Positions 10,516 to 23,158 of a DNA stretch of 64,000 nt are shown here, one piece after another. The stretch's first letter is position 1. The number at the start of each line of letters is the position of its first letter. The notes below the pieces were generated by a model. It had not been told where the DNA came from and did no database searches. It saw only the letters and a program-made list of their open reading frames with translations. The DNA comes from Eustoma russellianum. Taxonomy: Eukaryota; Streptophyta; Magnoliopsida; Gentianales; Gentianaceae. A program made the translations under genes and the position numbers. Location: the NCBI GenBank assembly GCA_036186865.1, contig AP025040.1, positions 45,200,321-45,264,320 of the forward strand, read 5' to 3'.

Positions 10516-11069
10516 ATGAATTCCTCCTCCCTATTAGATTTCTGCCCCCTGTTTCCAATACTTGGTTCACATGATAAATAAGCCGAAATAAATAAGTTGT
10601 TACTTCTACGTCTTCTACCAACTTTGAAGAACTTTTTCGAATATATTTAAATCCCTGTCCTTAGCTGATGCATGACAGTTTGAAAAATCTTCCTATTTCT
10701 GGCTCATAAGTTCAATAAGGTGTTTATAATGAAATGAATAGTATAAGATCCCGCCCTCCTTTTAAAACGTGACAATGATGTAAATGTTAGAATAATAGTT
10801 ATAAAAACTGAGAGATCGTATAAACATTAGCATTTATAAATTAATTTTATTTTGTCAAACGGCTATAACATTTTTTTTATCGAACTCATGACAGAAGAAT
10901 AGGCAGCAAGCTGTCAGTAACATATACTACTAGTCACTTTGAATTGCTCCCGCTCATGCCTAAGTTGTTTTGCTCCTCTGGTATTTACATTTGTAAAATG
11001 ATAAACCCAAACCTTTATTTAAGAAACACGTTTCTTTATTTGCTCAACAGCAACAACATTATCTCATGG
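10516..11069. other. AT-rich spacer, nothing recognised
   Basis: No gene, no shared repeat. Confidence 0.5.
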
Positions 11070-11300
11070 TAGTGTATGGAGGGTCAGAGGTACGCAGTCA
11101 TACTCATGTGTTAAAAACACACATGGATTGTTTTTTAATGACATACAATGAAAATTGCGTCAAGCTGTGTCGATCAACTGCTACTTCATAATATAAGAAG
11201 CGCATCTAATTTAGTGAGTCGCTTTGATTTATTTCGTCATATTCTAAAGTCAAGGAAAAGCGTATCATTGACTCCATTGGAAATAAAACATTTATTTTTT
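11070..11300 (+). repeat. Dispersed repeat D, copy 1
   Basis: The copy contains GTATGGAGGGTCAGAGGTACG, GTCGATCAACTGCTACTTC, ATATAAGAAGCGCATCTAAT and TTGACTCCATTGGAAAT. The same ordered words occur at 34990-35150 (reverse), 47395-47640, 49790-49930, 52600-52860 (reverse) and 54475-54730. At about 230-270 bp with no tRNA box, it may be a SINE body or another short non-autonomous element. Confidence 0.65.
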
Positions 11301-11515
11301 TCATTTGCTCAATGATCAAAAATAAAACATGAGATGAAATCAATATTATAGAAATAAAAAGAATATATTTTTGTATTAAATTAGAGTATATGTTTATCAA
11401 TTCCCTTTACATTTTCTCAAAAGAGTATGAAAATAAATACAAATAAATGTTATCACACGGTAATTGAGTATCATTTTTTCTATCATGTGGACCTAAATTG
11501 GAGAAGGGGAAAGAA

Positions 11516-12504
11516 TAGGGGTGTACATGATTTTTAAAAACCGGTCGAACCATACTAAACCGGGCAAACCAAACTGTACAGTCGGTTTAACAAATGCTAA
11601 AAACCAGACTATTTTTTTTGGTCCGCTTTATGGTTTTAAGAATTTCAAATTGTATAAACTGGACCAAACCGGTTATATTAAATATATATAATTTTGATTA
11701 TACGTTATATATTTAATTATATTTTATACATGATAGTAGTATTTAGTTATTTGCTTATATTGCTTGTGAGTTTGTTTTTTATTGGATGTTTATGACTTCG
11801 GTAGGAAAAACTCAGTTGATTAATCATTTCTTGGTGAACAAAGGTTGGTACCTAGTGAATTTGTCTGGTTATAACTAAGAAAATATTAGTCTTTTTCTTT
11901 GATTTTATTTCTTCTTGTTTAATTACTTCTTTGATTTTAGTAATTTGTAGTGTATAATTATTTCCACACTTTGTTTATCATCCCATTAAAGTATGAAAAA
12001 ATTGAAATTTTGTTACTTCTGTATGCAAATAATGTGATTACTTGGTTGAGTATTAAGGATACTTGATAGTTTTTTGATTAAGCTACTCTATCACCTTAAT
12101 CCATCCTTTTGTTGAGGATCTGGTACTTTGTGTAGTTTATTCTAGTATGACTTTCTTGCCGAGACATGATAAATTAAGGTATAATAATATTCTATGATAA
12201 ATTAAGGTATAGTAGCATTCTACTAAGGGAGTATAGTTTAATTTTTAGTTTGAGAAAAATCATATCAAAAAGAAAACTTGTCCTCAATTTTGATTATGAA
12301 TTTCGATTTTTTAATCGATGTTATCAATGCTTCAGGTGAATAAAACCGGAAAAACCCGAAATCAAACCGGACTAGACCGGACCGGCCAAACGGTTTGTTG
12401 ACTGGTTTGGTCCGGTTTTTGATTTTTTATTTTCCAAACCGTAACAAACGGTTTGGTCTGTAAGATTCTCAAAAACCGGCCAGACTGGACCATGTACACC
12501 CCTA
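11516..12504. mobile_element. hAT-like non-autonomous DNA element
   Basis: The ends are TAGGGGTGTACATG (11516) and its exact inverted complement CATGTACACCCCTA (to 12504). Sub-terminal tracts are rich in ACCGG/AACCGG words (AAAACCGGTC..., CCGGACCGGCC...). The GGGGTGTACA end and pyrimidine/purine-biased AACCGG blocks are typical of plant hAT-type non-autonomous elements. The 8-bp flanks do not match exactly (GGAAAGAA, AAAAAGAG), so it is old or the ends are slightly off. The interior is AT-rich and has no transposase. Confidence 0.65.
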
Positions 12505-12754
12505 AAAAAGAGAGACCTAGTAGAGCTGATAATACAGTGGGCCATGTAAAGTCCTATAACTTTATGGGGCCTTTTAGTGAGGAAACAGCGACTCGCTGAA
12601 GGCACCCAGTGTGGTCCAGCAATAATATAGCTCGGGCCAGAACAAATTGAAACATAGCCCACCACCGAAATCTTGAGGAACCACTTCTCTTCTTTAAATT
12701 CAGTGCTCGGTTGTTTCTTCAGTTTACGAACTTTAAAATATCTCAACGATACCA

Positions 12755-12885
12755 AAAGATATCGTTAAAGTCGGTAAAGAATGAGATACAGACAGACAAT
12801 ATTTCCATCCTAAAGGATAGAAAGTTTGCTTCTCGTGAGACCTCCAGCTCTATATTTACACGCATAGATGAAATAATAATAGGAA
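12755..12885 (+). mobile_element. SINE-like repeat E, copy 1
   Basis: The copy contains GATATCGTTAAAGTCGGTAA, GACAATATTTCCATCC, GATAGAAAGTTTGCTTC and GTGAGACCTCCAGCTC. The same order of words appears at 15210-15365, 27285-27410 and 37845-38010. It resembles the 3' part of asterid tRNA SINEs; the tRNA head is not evident. Confidence 0.5.
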
Positions 12886-13494
12886 TATGGTGTGGTGGTG
12901 TATTAGTGAAGGAATTTAGCAAACACATACAGAAAGCTTCTGAAATTAAAATAGTCGTAACTGCGTATATGCACACATAATGAAAAACAAAGACAAAAAC
13001 AAAAAAAATACAAAATCAACCTAAAGTGTAGAGAATATCTAAGCCCCTAAGTACACTTTAAAGTGTACATATATCCTGCATAAACCTTCTTAACCTTAAT
13101 ACTCTGCCTCCATGAACTCATACTAGACCATGTCATCAAAAAGATACAAATTTAATAGGTCAAATCTAATCCGCTAATTCCAAATCAGTTTGGACATGAG
13201 TTTACTTCCCTCACACTATAGTTAGATATCACGTCTAAGACTAACTGGCATTCTAAGCAACCAATCATTATGTTATGATATTTGATGCAACAGCCATTGG
13301 AATGGAACATTTTCCAAAGACTTGGTTCCGGAGAAAAGAAAACAAAAAGCCATCTTGTGCATAAAGTTTCTTTAGTTTTTTTCCCTTTCTGTTTAGTCTT
13401 AAGAGCATAACATACTTATTGTCCTTACCTGGAATCCACTTCAATTAAGCATCCCACAAGAACACTCACCAACAGCAGCAAAAAGAGTTCCTAG
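12886..13494. other. AT-rich spacer, nothing recognised
   Basis: No gene, no shared repeat. Confidence 0.5.
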
Positions 13495-13625
13495 TGTGCA
13501 CTATACTCTTGCGTTTTCGTAGAATCCAAAGAGGAGCCGGATCGCTTTGCGTTCTGATATTCGCAGTCTTACTCTACACTTTGTACAAAAAACTGTTTTT
13601 GTAGCTCGAATATGTAACCTCAAAT
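13495..13625 (-). mobile_element. Au-like SINE copy
   Basis: On the plus strand it reads TGCACTATACTCTTGCGTTTTC, AGGAGCCGGATCGCTTTGCG and TACTCTACACTTTGTACAA, the reverse complement of the Au-like 3' half. Confidence 0.6.
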
Positions 13626-13801
13626 TCACCAAATAACAATCTTCCAGTTGCTCCAAACCCCCTTTTAACTCAGCAATAGCAGCAAAACTAACAAATATGC
13701 TTGGCAGTTGTTGCCTTGCTTCTTCTTCTTCCTTCACATGTTGGCCACTACCACTGAAAACATCTTTTCTGTTACTCACTCACTTTCTTTTGTAAACTAG
13801 A

Positions 13802-13803
<2 letters not shown>

Positions 13804-13885
<82 letters not shown>
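13804..13885. repeat. (CA)n(TA)n compound microsatellite
   Basis: (CA)n at 13804-13838 runs directly into (TA)n to 13885. Length polymorphism is expected. Confidence 0.95.
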
Positions 13886-13887
<2 letters not shown>

Positions 13888-14060
13888 TCTTACACCGAAA
13901 TCAGATGGCACGCAATTTCGAGCATTATCTTTCGCCCTCATGATGTCCCTCCCGGACGACCATTGTTAAAATGAGGGTAATGTATATGATATCTAAGGCA
14001 AGGAAGAGTTTACATATTTATAGCCATTAACCTATAAGTTGCATGGATTTTTTTAGGGAC

Positions 14061-14062
<2 letters not shown>

Positions 14063-14126
<64 letters not shown>
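14063..14126. repeat. (TA)n microsatellite
   Basis: About 32 TA units without interruption. Confidence 0.95.
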
Positions 14127-14129
<3 letters not shown>

Positions 14130-14765
14130 AGGCATTAAAATATAAGGGATTATGGGTTTATAACGGGATAAGTTGTTCGAGAAAGGATATGTTTTACCGC
14201 ATTATTATAAAGTGAAAGCATTTTCTTTTCTTTTTTCTTTTTAAAAAAAAAGAAGTATGCTATAAAATTGCCGGCTGAAGTTGGTTTTATCTGCATATTC
14301 TGGCAAGAAATTTGCAAATGGGGTGCTCGTGCTTTAGGCCAACCTTGTTATCATAGAGTTATCCTCAACCATTGAATGACTTGCATTAATATTATCTAAA
14401 TCTGCCAACTTGTTTCATCATATTCCACCCATCATCGTCGATTACGTCATTATTAAACGAAAAAGTAGCTAGCTTTTGGAGCTCATTGCTTAAGTGCCAA
14501 CCTCTCCGTGTTTTTAACAAATGAATATAGTTACAGTTACGTACATCCGATCCCTCCATAACCCGTTATAGCCGAAAGATTTTAAGGCAATGCTTAAGTC
14601 CCAATGTTTTTGTAAAGTATGGTTACGTAAATTTGACCTCTTCATAGACGAGAGCCTCTAGGTCAATAGAGTAATGCTGCCGTTGTTGTTGCTTAAGTCC
14701 CAATGTTATTGTTTTTTTTTAGAAATGGGATCTGCTGCCATAAAATATGCCGCTACGTTATAATA
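14127..14765. other. AT-rich spacer, nothing recognised
   Basis: No gene and no repeat shared with the window. Confidence 0.5.
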
Positions 14766-14812
14766 AAGAACGTTTCCGGTACACTATGCTTTCGCGTTTG
14801 TGCAGAGTCTAG
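14766..14812 (-). mobile_element. Au-like SINE 3' fragment
   Basis: GAACGTTTCCGGTACACTATG followed by TTTCGCGTTTGTGCAGAGTC is the reverse complement of the Au-like 3' end. Only about 47 bases are present. Confidence 0.5.
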
Positions 14813-15209
14813 TACATTATAATATTGTTACAGTGCCTGCTATATTATTATAATACGTATTTTCTTTTGCTTTGTAGATAATTTTAAATTTGACATTATT
14901 ATTTAACATCAGCTACAAAACAAATAATACAAATTATTATGTTTTGTTGCAGTGTAGCAACTATATTTTATTGCCTTAAAATATAGCCTAAGCATGAGTA
15001 AACATGTGGCAGGACACGGAGTTAACCTCCTAATCTGCCTATTATCAAATATTACCTGAGAAGATATAATGCTCTCAGGGAAAGCTGCCCCAAGGTTTAA
15101 TAAGGTGTCAAGGTTTCGTCCAAAATATCGGTGGATAAATGAAAGCTTATTGATAAGAGAGAATAATCACAACAATATCATCATTATCATCTGTTCCCAG
15201 TATATCTCA

Positions 15210-15365
15210 ACAACAGCAAAAGCTATCGTTAGAGTCTGGGGAGGGTAAGTGGTACACAAACAATACCTCTGTCCTGTTAGGGTCTGGGAAGGGTAAGTGG
15301 TAGGTAGACAATACCTCTGTCACAAGAGCTAGCAAGTCTGATTCCAGTGAAACCCCGGCTCGGGA
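15210..15365 (+). mobile_element. SINE-like repeat E, with internal duplication
   Basis: GGGTCTGGGAAGGGTAAGTGG and CAATACCTCTGTC each occur twice in tandem within the copy, followed by TTCCAGTGAAACCCCGGCTC. It is related to the copies at 12755, 27285 and 37845. Confidence 0.5.
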
Positions 15366-15739
15366 ATAATCACAACATAAACACTAAAGCGATAAACGTT
15401 ATCATGCCTTTTAACGGATAAGTTTTATCAACAGCCTAATAGTACTCTATTAGTTATATACCCCTGCTCTTAGAAATATCAAGTCGTTCAAAAAAAAAAA
15501 TCAAGTCTTATAGTACGTACATTCTTATCAGCACGTGTAAACACACTGACAAATTTACCACAAAAAACTATAATACGATTATATAATATAATGAGGTTAC
15601 TATTTCAGAACACAAACCAAAAATTTATAAATTACGACGACGATATTTTATATTACGGGACACGTCATATGAAAATAATTAAAATACATTTCCATAGAAA
15701 CACACAGATCAACAGAAACAATTTTACCAAATAAACATG

Positions 15740-16560
15740 ATACTGGGTGATGAAGCCGGATCTTCACCAAGGGTCTATGATGACATCAAATGAACGTCAT
15801 TAGATGTTGCTTGCTATTTTGCTGGAATATCTTCATGAAAGTCCTGCACAAGGAAGCAGAAATCAGAGGTCCCGGGGGGATGACCCCGCGTAAAACCCTC
15901 CGACGCTCAAGTCAGTTTGGGTCATTTCTCCCTGAGAATGTAGTTTAGTATATGGAGTTAGAAAATTCTTACAGGTATTGGCTGAAGAGAAAGTTCAATG
16001 TATTAGCTCCAAGAGATAGGAAAATGTTTCCAGGGATCGGATCCCCTTTCTGGTCTGCCTTAGCTTTCTTTTATTAGTTTTCCCCTTGTCCTCGGCTTCT
16101 GACGTCGGATGGGACGTTTGCTTGGGGCAGAAGACCTATGATGCAGTAGGTCTGCTGATATGACCGATAGGCCGGCTGATGTGACCAGTAGGTCGGCTGA
16201 AGTGACTTTGGCGTATACATGCTGAACAGCCAGACGTGTACTCTTTCTTTGAACTGCACTTCTGCCTAATGGTTCTACGATGTGATGCTGTGTTTGACTC
16301 CTTCGCCGAAGTGCAAAACTAGGCTTTGCCGAGGTGCAATGTTGAATCTGGCCGAAGTGATCTGGAATGTAGCACTTAAGGTGAAGCTAAAGTTGAAGTT
16401 AGGTGCCGAGGTGCATTCCTTGGCCTATCCTTCGATAGTAAAAAGGATGTCATGGGACACAGCCGAAGTGTAGTCAAGGCTGAACAGCAATGTTTGAGTG
16501 CAGAACTGCAGGTGTTGTATCGTTGACTGTTGTTGACTAACAGACGATCAATTCTGGTTT
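15740..16560. mobile_element. Probable LTR remnant
   Basis: GAGGTCCCGGGGGGATGAC followed by AAACCCTCCGACGCTCAAGT at about 15868-15915 is a phrase commonly met in the LTRs of plant Ty3/Gypsy elements. Downstream are short tandem words (GGTCTGCTGATATGACCGAT / GGCCGGCTGATGTGACCAGT) at about 16148-16205 and GCCGAAGTG repeats to 16470. I cannot define ends, a duplication or a primer-binding site. Confidence 0.4.
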
Positions 16561-17516
16561 ATCACTGGGTATAAAAAATACACTCGTGGAATATAAGCAA
16601 ACATTTGGAAAGATGGCCCTTGAGATGTAAATTCAAAAAGGAAGTGGTAAACAGCTGCATTTTTCGCCACCTTCTCAAAGTGGCAACGTCGTAGTGTGAT
16701 TCTGAACTTAAATCGCCATGCGTTGAAGAGCCGCGACCACATGTGTAGGTAGAAGAAGGGTATTTCACCGCTGTATCTGTCAAAGACCCAGTTTTTAATG
16801 GACATCTTGTGTGGACTTATTGTGTATGACCTCTTCAGCTTAGGAGGTTGTTGAACTCTTAATTTATATCTTCCATAATACTCTTTGAAACTGGAACAAA
16901 GAAAACATTCACAGCCAGAATATGACCTTTTGTTCCAAGGAATTTTAGATGCAAGACAAGTAAAATAATGCCGCCATCCTCGGCCTTAAGAGGCTAGAGC
17001 TCTAAAGAGGAGGTTGTCTTGGGCCTTACACCATGACAACATGACAAGTTTTATAGTGGTCAATGAATAACTACTATATACTTAGAAAAATAAGATCATT
17101 GATAAATATCCAAAACAAGGTCTGCTTTTAATTATTATGTTTTTTATTGGCGTTAAAATAAACACTAAGATGTACTTAATGATCACATAAAATTTGTCAA
17201 ACGACAGTGTCCTAGGTAAAATTTTAATTATCAAACAGAAAAACTAACACGGTGACATTGCAAAACCTACATGATATTTATCTTGTAGGTATGTCTATTG
17301 TTTTAATCTAACTATTAAATACTTTATCATTTTATCGAACATCTAGGATGGCTTGTGCTAGACATTGTCCTGTAGATGTGTCCGTTTGAGGCTTAAAATT
17401 TTTCTACAAAGAAAGCTTTGGAGGTTATAGTGGGCAGTGGGGACTCTGACAACAAAGCTGTCAGTGCCAACCAAAACTAGAAACAAAAAGAAAATATTAA
17501 TTTTTTCTAAGATTAG
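16561..17516. other. Spacer upstream of the glycine-rich protein gene
   Basis: Nothing is recognised. It presumably contains the distal promoter of the gene starting at 17579. Confidence 0.5.
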
Positions 17517-17524
17517 TATATAAT
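17517..17524 (+). promoter_or_regulatory. TATA box of the glycine-rich protein gene
   Basis: TATATAAT lies 55 bases before the ATG at 17579, a spacing that allows a start site near 17550 and a short leader. This is inferred from position and sequence only. Confidence 0.6.
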
Positions 17525-17578
17525 GGGGCTTTGAAAAGGAAGCCTACTGTCAATTTAATCTTTAGTGACAACTACAGT

Positions 17579-17839
17579 ATGAAAATGGGATCCGAGGGTC
17601 CATTTCTGATTTTGGCAATTGCGTTTGTGTGCTTGCAATGCGTTGTCTTTGGTCTTCCACTTGAGGAAAATAATGGACAAAAGTACTATGGAAGGCCTTT
17701 ATTCATAAGAAAGCAACGTGATTTGCGCACTCAAATTCGTCAAGGAGGAATTAATGCAATTCATAGTGATGAGGTGGTGGATGTGAATAGCATGGAGGCT
17801 ATGAAAAGAGGTGGAGGGGTAGGTGGTGGAGGAGGAGGT
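17579..17839 (+). pseudogene. Secreted glycine-rich protein, 5' part (disrupted)
   Basis: The ATG at 17579 opens an N-terminus with a clear signal peptide: a hydrophobic core ILAIAFVCLQCVVFG about residues 11-25, then LPLEENN. A hydrophilic segment and RGGGVGGGGGG follow. After exactly 87 codons the frame meets the retrotransposon at 17840. Beyond the element and one copy of the GAGGT duplication the same frame resumes at 26256. Plant glycine-rich proteins with a signal peptide are cell-wall or secreted proteins. As it stands the reading frame runs about 17 codons into the LTR and stops at 17888-17890. The upstream in-frame TTG at 17531 is not a credible start. Confidence 0.85.
17835..17839 (+). 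repeat. Target-site duplication, left (GAGGT)
   Basis: GAGGT here and at 26251-26255 directly abuts the TG and CA ends of the LTR element. It is an exact 5-bp duplication, as made by LTR-element integrase. Confidence 0.9.
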
Positions 17840-18528
17840 TGTAGCGCCCCGACCCGGACAGCGGAATCCGAACCGGTACACCCGTCGTAGCTTACTGAGA
17901 AGACTACAAGACGTCTCATCTCTCGTTTACACATCATCAATGACGTAAGAGAAATAAGTGCGGAAACATGTATCTAATAAATCTCCACCATCAACTCAAT
18001 ACATCAAGTGATAACAACATCTCTAAGGGTAACCACAGTAATCACGAATTAATCCTCAAGAGTAGGAAAGAACTGAAGTCAATAATAACTGTCTCATCTA
18101 GCCCCCAACTTGTCTCTATGTATCCCATTCAGCCCACTCGCCGTCATCCTCAATAAAGATCATATCGTACTCGGGTTCTCCTGTAACACAAAGGCAGTAC
18201 CCTTAGCGAAAAACGCTAGCAAGTAACCCGCTTATAAGACATACGGGATCAACACATGGCAAGACATGAGTAATATATAATTCAAGGGAATTGTGGGGCA
18301 CATGTCTTGTAAACTTTCAAATATATAACCCAATAACGCAGCAGAGCAAGTACAGCAGTTTGCGCATAAATAACAACGCATTGCAAATCAAATAACGCAC
18401 ATATTCATACCACATTGACTCTCGTGATGCATGTCAAAATATGCACTACACTACACATTCACATATGCATGTACGCTTTATCTTTTAAAACAGTGCAATG
18501 CATGTCACAATGTCCGGTCACTTCACAT

Positions 18529-18762
18529 AACTTTATACCCTGTAACGCGCCCCGGCTTATATTTCCATCCCGGTTTACGTTACAGCCAACTTTATACCCT
18601 GTAATGCACCTCGGCTTATATTTCCATCCCGAGTAGCATTACAGACAACTTTATACCCTGTAACGCGCCCCGGCTTATATTTCCATCCCGGTTTACGTTA
18701 CAGTCTTTTGTGCCCTACAATGCGCCCCGGCTTAAATTTCCATCCCGGTTTACATTGTAGGT
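18529..18762. repeat. Four 59-bp tandem repeats in the LTR
   Basis: Units start at 18529, 18588, 18647 and about 18706. Each carries CTGTAACG...CGTTACAG-type inverted ends around CCCCGGCTTATATTTCCATC, so each unit can fold into a hairpin. The same array is in the other LTR at 24261-24494. Confidence 0.9.
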
Positions 18763-19456
18763 CACCTTCGCAAATCTGTGCCGAAGCACCTTTCTTTTCA
18801 AATCAATATGCAAATGCACGTGCCATGATGCAAGACTCCTCATCTCATTCTCATTCCACATTCACGTATGCAGTACATAATCACATGCGCAAGTACAAGC
18901 AACACACACAAGAGTTCACTCACTAACTTACACGTCACCACTTAGGCTTCGACTATCGCGTCAACTCTTAGTCATGATACTAAGATCCAGAACCTAAGAC
19001 AAATGTCCCTAACCATTCCTCGTTGGACTCTCAAACACCTCGTACCTCATGCATACTTCTCGTTCGCATATACAATTTACATTCACATGGGCAAGTACAA
19101 GTAGCACTCAAGGGTACACTAGCTTATTCATCAATCACTTAGCCTCAACTTGCTCGTCCACCCTGAACCTTGATTCTAGAGTTCACAACCTACGGGAGTA
19201 TCCCTATCTTTTCCTCGTTGCACTCTAAGACACCTTGTACGTTCATTTCCTAACCCTCCTAAGTCATTCACATTGAAACTCGGTTCAAGAACCCATTGAA
19301 ATCACCCATATTGATTCACCATCCTAGGTCGTATTCCCAAGACTTATACTACCTTTAATCAGGTCTTAAGAAGCCTCTAAGGTCACCCAAAGATTCCCCG
19401 AGCTTCCCTCTTTCTTTCTCTATTTTTCCACAAAACTGGTGGACATCATCCCCTCA

Positions 19457-19659
19457 CATCGATCGATCGATGTGACATCATACCCTCACATCGATCGATC
19501 GATGTCCATCAGAGGACATCGATCTCTCAGCCTTTCCTACATCGATCGATCGAAGTGACTTCATTCCCTCACATCGATCGATCTATGTCCATCAGAGGAC
19601 ATCATACCCTCACATCGATCGATCGATGTACTTCATCCCCTTACATCGATCGATCTATG
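19457..19659. repeat. Array of palindromic ATCGATCGATC motifs in the LTR
   Basis: ACATCGATCGATC occurs six times (near 19457, 19489, 19539, 19571, 19612, 19643) plus a degenerate copy near 19516. The motifs are separated by short spacers such as ATCATACCCTC and CCATCAGAGG. The same array is in the other LTR at 25189-25391. Confidence 0.9.
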
Positions 19660-20518
19660 TCCCCGATTCCAGCACAGAAACTTTGCGATTTCTGCAGAAA
19701 CTGCAGGATCATAACTCCAATTGATCCCAAACTTCATCCCAATCAATCCAAGCCTAATCCCTGCTATGATCTCATGCTTAAACTACGAATCAAACACCGC
19801 ACACGTATCAATTACCGATTCAAGCCTAACACTCAAACCATCCACCCAAAACAACCCAAAAATCCTATCTTTCTCTCCATTCTTCTCTCAATCTAAAATA
19901 GCGGCAAAGAGAGGGTTCAAGGGGTTGGGATTTGCAGGATTTCACATAATCAACAACAACAACGAATGCTTTTTCATATACATTGGCCAAATCTCGAAAC
20001 GAAAGCACATAGATCATATACAAATAATCACAAAACGAAACTACTGCATGGTGATCCAACTTGATATCAAAATAGGCCGTTTATCTTTCACAAATCGTAA
20101 GAACTTATAAACAGATTACTTGCCTTTGATTACTCGAGAACGGATTGAAGAACGGTTGAGAATCGGATTGGTTCCTGAAGACTATCTTCTTCCTCTATAG
20201 AAACGGCTAGGGCAGGGAGGACAGGAGCGTCGATGCTTTTTCTGAGGAATGGGGAAAACTGACGTTCAGTCAGTTTTTATATGGGAAGGGGAAAGTTTGG
20301 TGTTTCTAAATTATATCCTTTATCTAATTTACCTTAAAGGATAAACCTTAATTATTTAATTCTAAATTAAATATAAATAAATTCTAATATTAAATCCATT
20401 GATTAATTTCTAATTAATCCTCGTATTAATGCCCTATTTATTTTCGTTGACCGTCATTAATTTCCGTGAAATCCTTCTTTATCTTTTAACTACCCTATGG
20501 AGGGTGCGGGGCATAACA

Positions 20519-20531
20519 TTCCACCCCCCTT
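20519..20531 (-). other. Polypurine tract
   Basis: On the minus strand this is AAGGGGGGTGGAA, directly before the 3' LTR. It is the standard plus-strand primer of LTR elements and fixes the orientation as minus. Confidence 0.85.
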
Positions 20532-23158
20532 ACAAAAAGTTTCGTCCTCGAAACTTGTGCGTTACGAAACCAATGACTTAGTATAGTTTTACTTGATCCA
20601 TCCACCTAGACCATGGTCGTACAACATATCCAGTAAGTATTCCGATACGTTAACTATCTCACTTCCTCGAATATGACTAAGTCCTCAGTATCATTCTTTG
20701 TATGCCAGCAATGTAATTTCTAAGTCTATTATTCTCCGCTTATGTTTAAGATCATAACTTATCTTCTTAAAACTGTAAGATCAAACTTAGGGACATTGTT
20801 ATCATACCGAAAGTTCCATACCCAGCCATCCGTAGGTATCGTACTTATATCGGCAGTCATCAACAACCCCCTAAAAACCAATTCTTAGGTGTACTATAAT
20901 CTTTAACTTAATCTCTATAATTTCAATCTATAAAACTGCGTTTATGTTACTTGATGTGTATCATTCCATTTATATATACGTAATCTCAATATCCGATTCT
21001 TAAACTTATCATATATGATTCATCTCCTAGTTATATGATCATCCAACATATCCATCGAGTCTTTCTTTACGCTAGTCGTCACTCTCCTTTATCATAGAAT
21101 CAATTTATCAAAGTCAATTCTTATACCTACAAACTAGTTCTATGATCATGCTCTCATATTTTCGGGGATATCATCATCAACCTAGTACACGAAGTATGTG
21201 CATGGACATTTTTTTTTTTTTTTCAATTTGAAGCAGTTTATGTTCTATAATTTGAAACTATAGCTATAACTATTTAAAATAGTATACCTTCTATTTTTTG
21301 TAAGCACAAAATCCAAAGTATCATATATTTGTTTTCGTAACGCAGTGTCTAAATATGAGCATTTATAAAACAACCAGCTAACTTTTTTTTTTGCAACAAT
21401 ACGTACATATATTTGAAACTATTTGTGTTTCACAAGATTACATAATTTCACGGTAAGCAGATAAATATATAGACAAAAATTCAATTGAAAAATGTTTGCC
21501 ATGACGATAATTGAAAAATAGAATTATTCTAGCAAAATAAATATAGCTAGACCAAACTTTGAGAAATAAGGGATAGGTAAATATATCATTGACCGAGAAC
21601 ATCAATATTTTGAAATACATCAGCTTTGTTAGGGGTAATCGAAATTCCATTAGGTGGCTATACAAATTTAAAAAGCAATATAGCATTGTAAGGTCATACA
21701 TTGTATACAAAAGTTTGACAGTAGTTGAAATACTTAGAAACATAATCTTTGAAATACATTTGAAATATATAATATAGCTTGGTGTACGTGCTTATAAGAT
21801 AATGTTTAACTGCTTGAAAATAGTCTCATACTTCGTATAATTATTTCTAAGTCACCTCTTAATGTCAAATGAGAACATATCCGCTTATTTACCGTTTCTT
21901 ATAAGTTTTCAACTTAAGTTGTCTAATCCGAGTATGGCGCACTAGATATTGATTGGCTTAGGGTATTCTAATCTACCATGTTTCCGCGCGCCACACTGAT
22001 CCATCGTGCTTCTGCACCTCACTATTTCAACCGCTAATGCTGATTTTGATAATCTAAATTCGACCTCTTATAACTATAAACCCATTTTTCGGTATCCTTT
22101 GCTAGAATTTGTTGATTGTAACGTTAATAAATCATTTTCTTAGTAATTCATTTCACCACAGATCATTTCTTAGGAACTACGATCCCAGCTTAGACCTAGT
22201 CGCCTTCTGACAGTAGTGTCAAATGTAGAGGCATGAACCTGCTTCATTTATCATAATGGTGCAGGGTCAGATCTAAGGAACTATACAAATGGTTATAATC
22301 ATCACTTAGATAAGGCAAATAATTTAGAGTCATATAGAGTGCCCTAAGTATACGTGGCAAGTCCCTTATCCGACCATCACTTAGGTCTAACGTCATGACT
22401 TATTTCTAGAATCGATACCCGGTATCATCATTCCTTACGTCTAAAATAATAACTTATTTCTAAGTTCAATGCTTAGAATTCGCAGCTTATGACTTAGATC
22501 AGTACTTATGTTCGAATCATCACAGAATGTTTATATTACCCCTCAACTTCTAGAGCCGATATTTAGTATCGTCATTCCTTAAATCTAAAGTCGTGACTTA
22601 CGAGCAATGTCATCACTATGTCTCAAAGGTCAAATCTTATTTCTATTACCATGCTTATATAATCGTTGCTTACGACTAAAAACCGGTACTTATGTCTAAG
22701 ATCACTCCTTAGTTACTCATCATACTTAGTATATTATCAGCGTTTATGACTACTAATACTTAAGTCGAAGATCAACTCTTAATCAAGATCGCCGCTTACG
22801 CCTATAGTCGTGACTTTACGGTAGAATCATCCCTTAACCTCTAAGGACACATTTTATGTCTAATAACATTCCCCACATATAATCATTACTTGCGGCTAAC
22901 AGTCGATATTTATTTCTAAGATCGTGACTTAAGGGCAAAATCATAACTTAATAGCTAAGATTATAGCCTGAATCTGTGCTTCCGCCATGGATCTAGAGCC
23001 ATGCTCTGAATATCGCACCATCGGCATGTAATATCTCTTGAACTCATTCTAAAATTAGATCCCAGAGATCAGCGGTGTCAGTTGTTTTGCACCACCACTC
23101 TGCCCCCGTTTTAGAAGAGTCTCAAGTCCAAGTGCGATGGTGGCGGAGGAGGTTGCTG
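20532..23158 (-). other. Non-coding interior of the LTR element
   Basis: There are no gag, protease, RT, RNase H or integrase motifs on either strand. From about 21830 to 22990 the sequence repeats words of the form (C)TTA.GTCTAAGATC and CTTATTTCTAAG at irregular intervals, a degenerate short-period repeat. This marks the element as non-autonomous (LARD-like). Confidence 0.75.

Larger units (their letters stand above)
17840..20518 (-). repeat. 3' LTR
   Basis: This is the LTR next to the polypurine tract, hence the 3' LTR on the minus strand. It includes four 59-bp tandem units (18529-18762) and the ATCGATCG array (19457-19659). Confidence 0.93.

Noticed and set aside
17531..17578. Upstream start of the glycine-rich protein at 17531
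   Set aside because: The codon is TTG and would place 16 hydrophilic residues before the signal peptide; the ATG at 17579 fits better.
18529..19659. CRISPR-like array
   Set aside because: Units are tandem without unique spacers of constant size, in a plant LTR; no cas genes and the wrong kind of genome.
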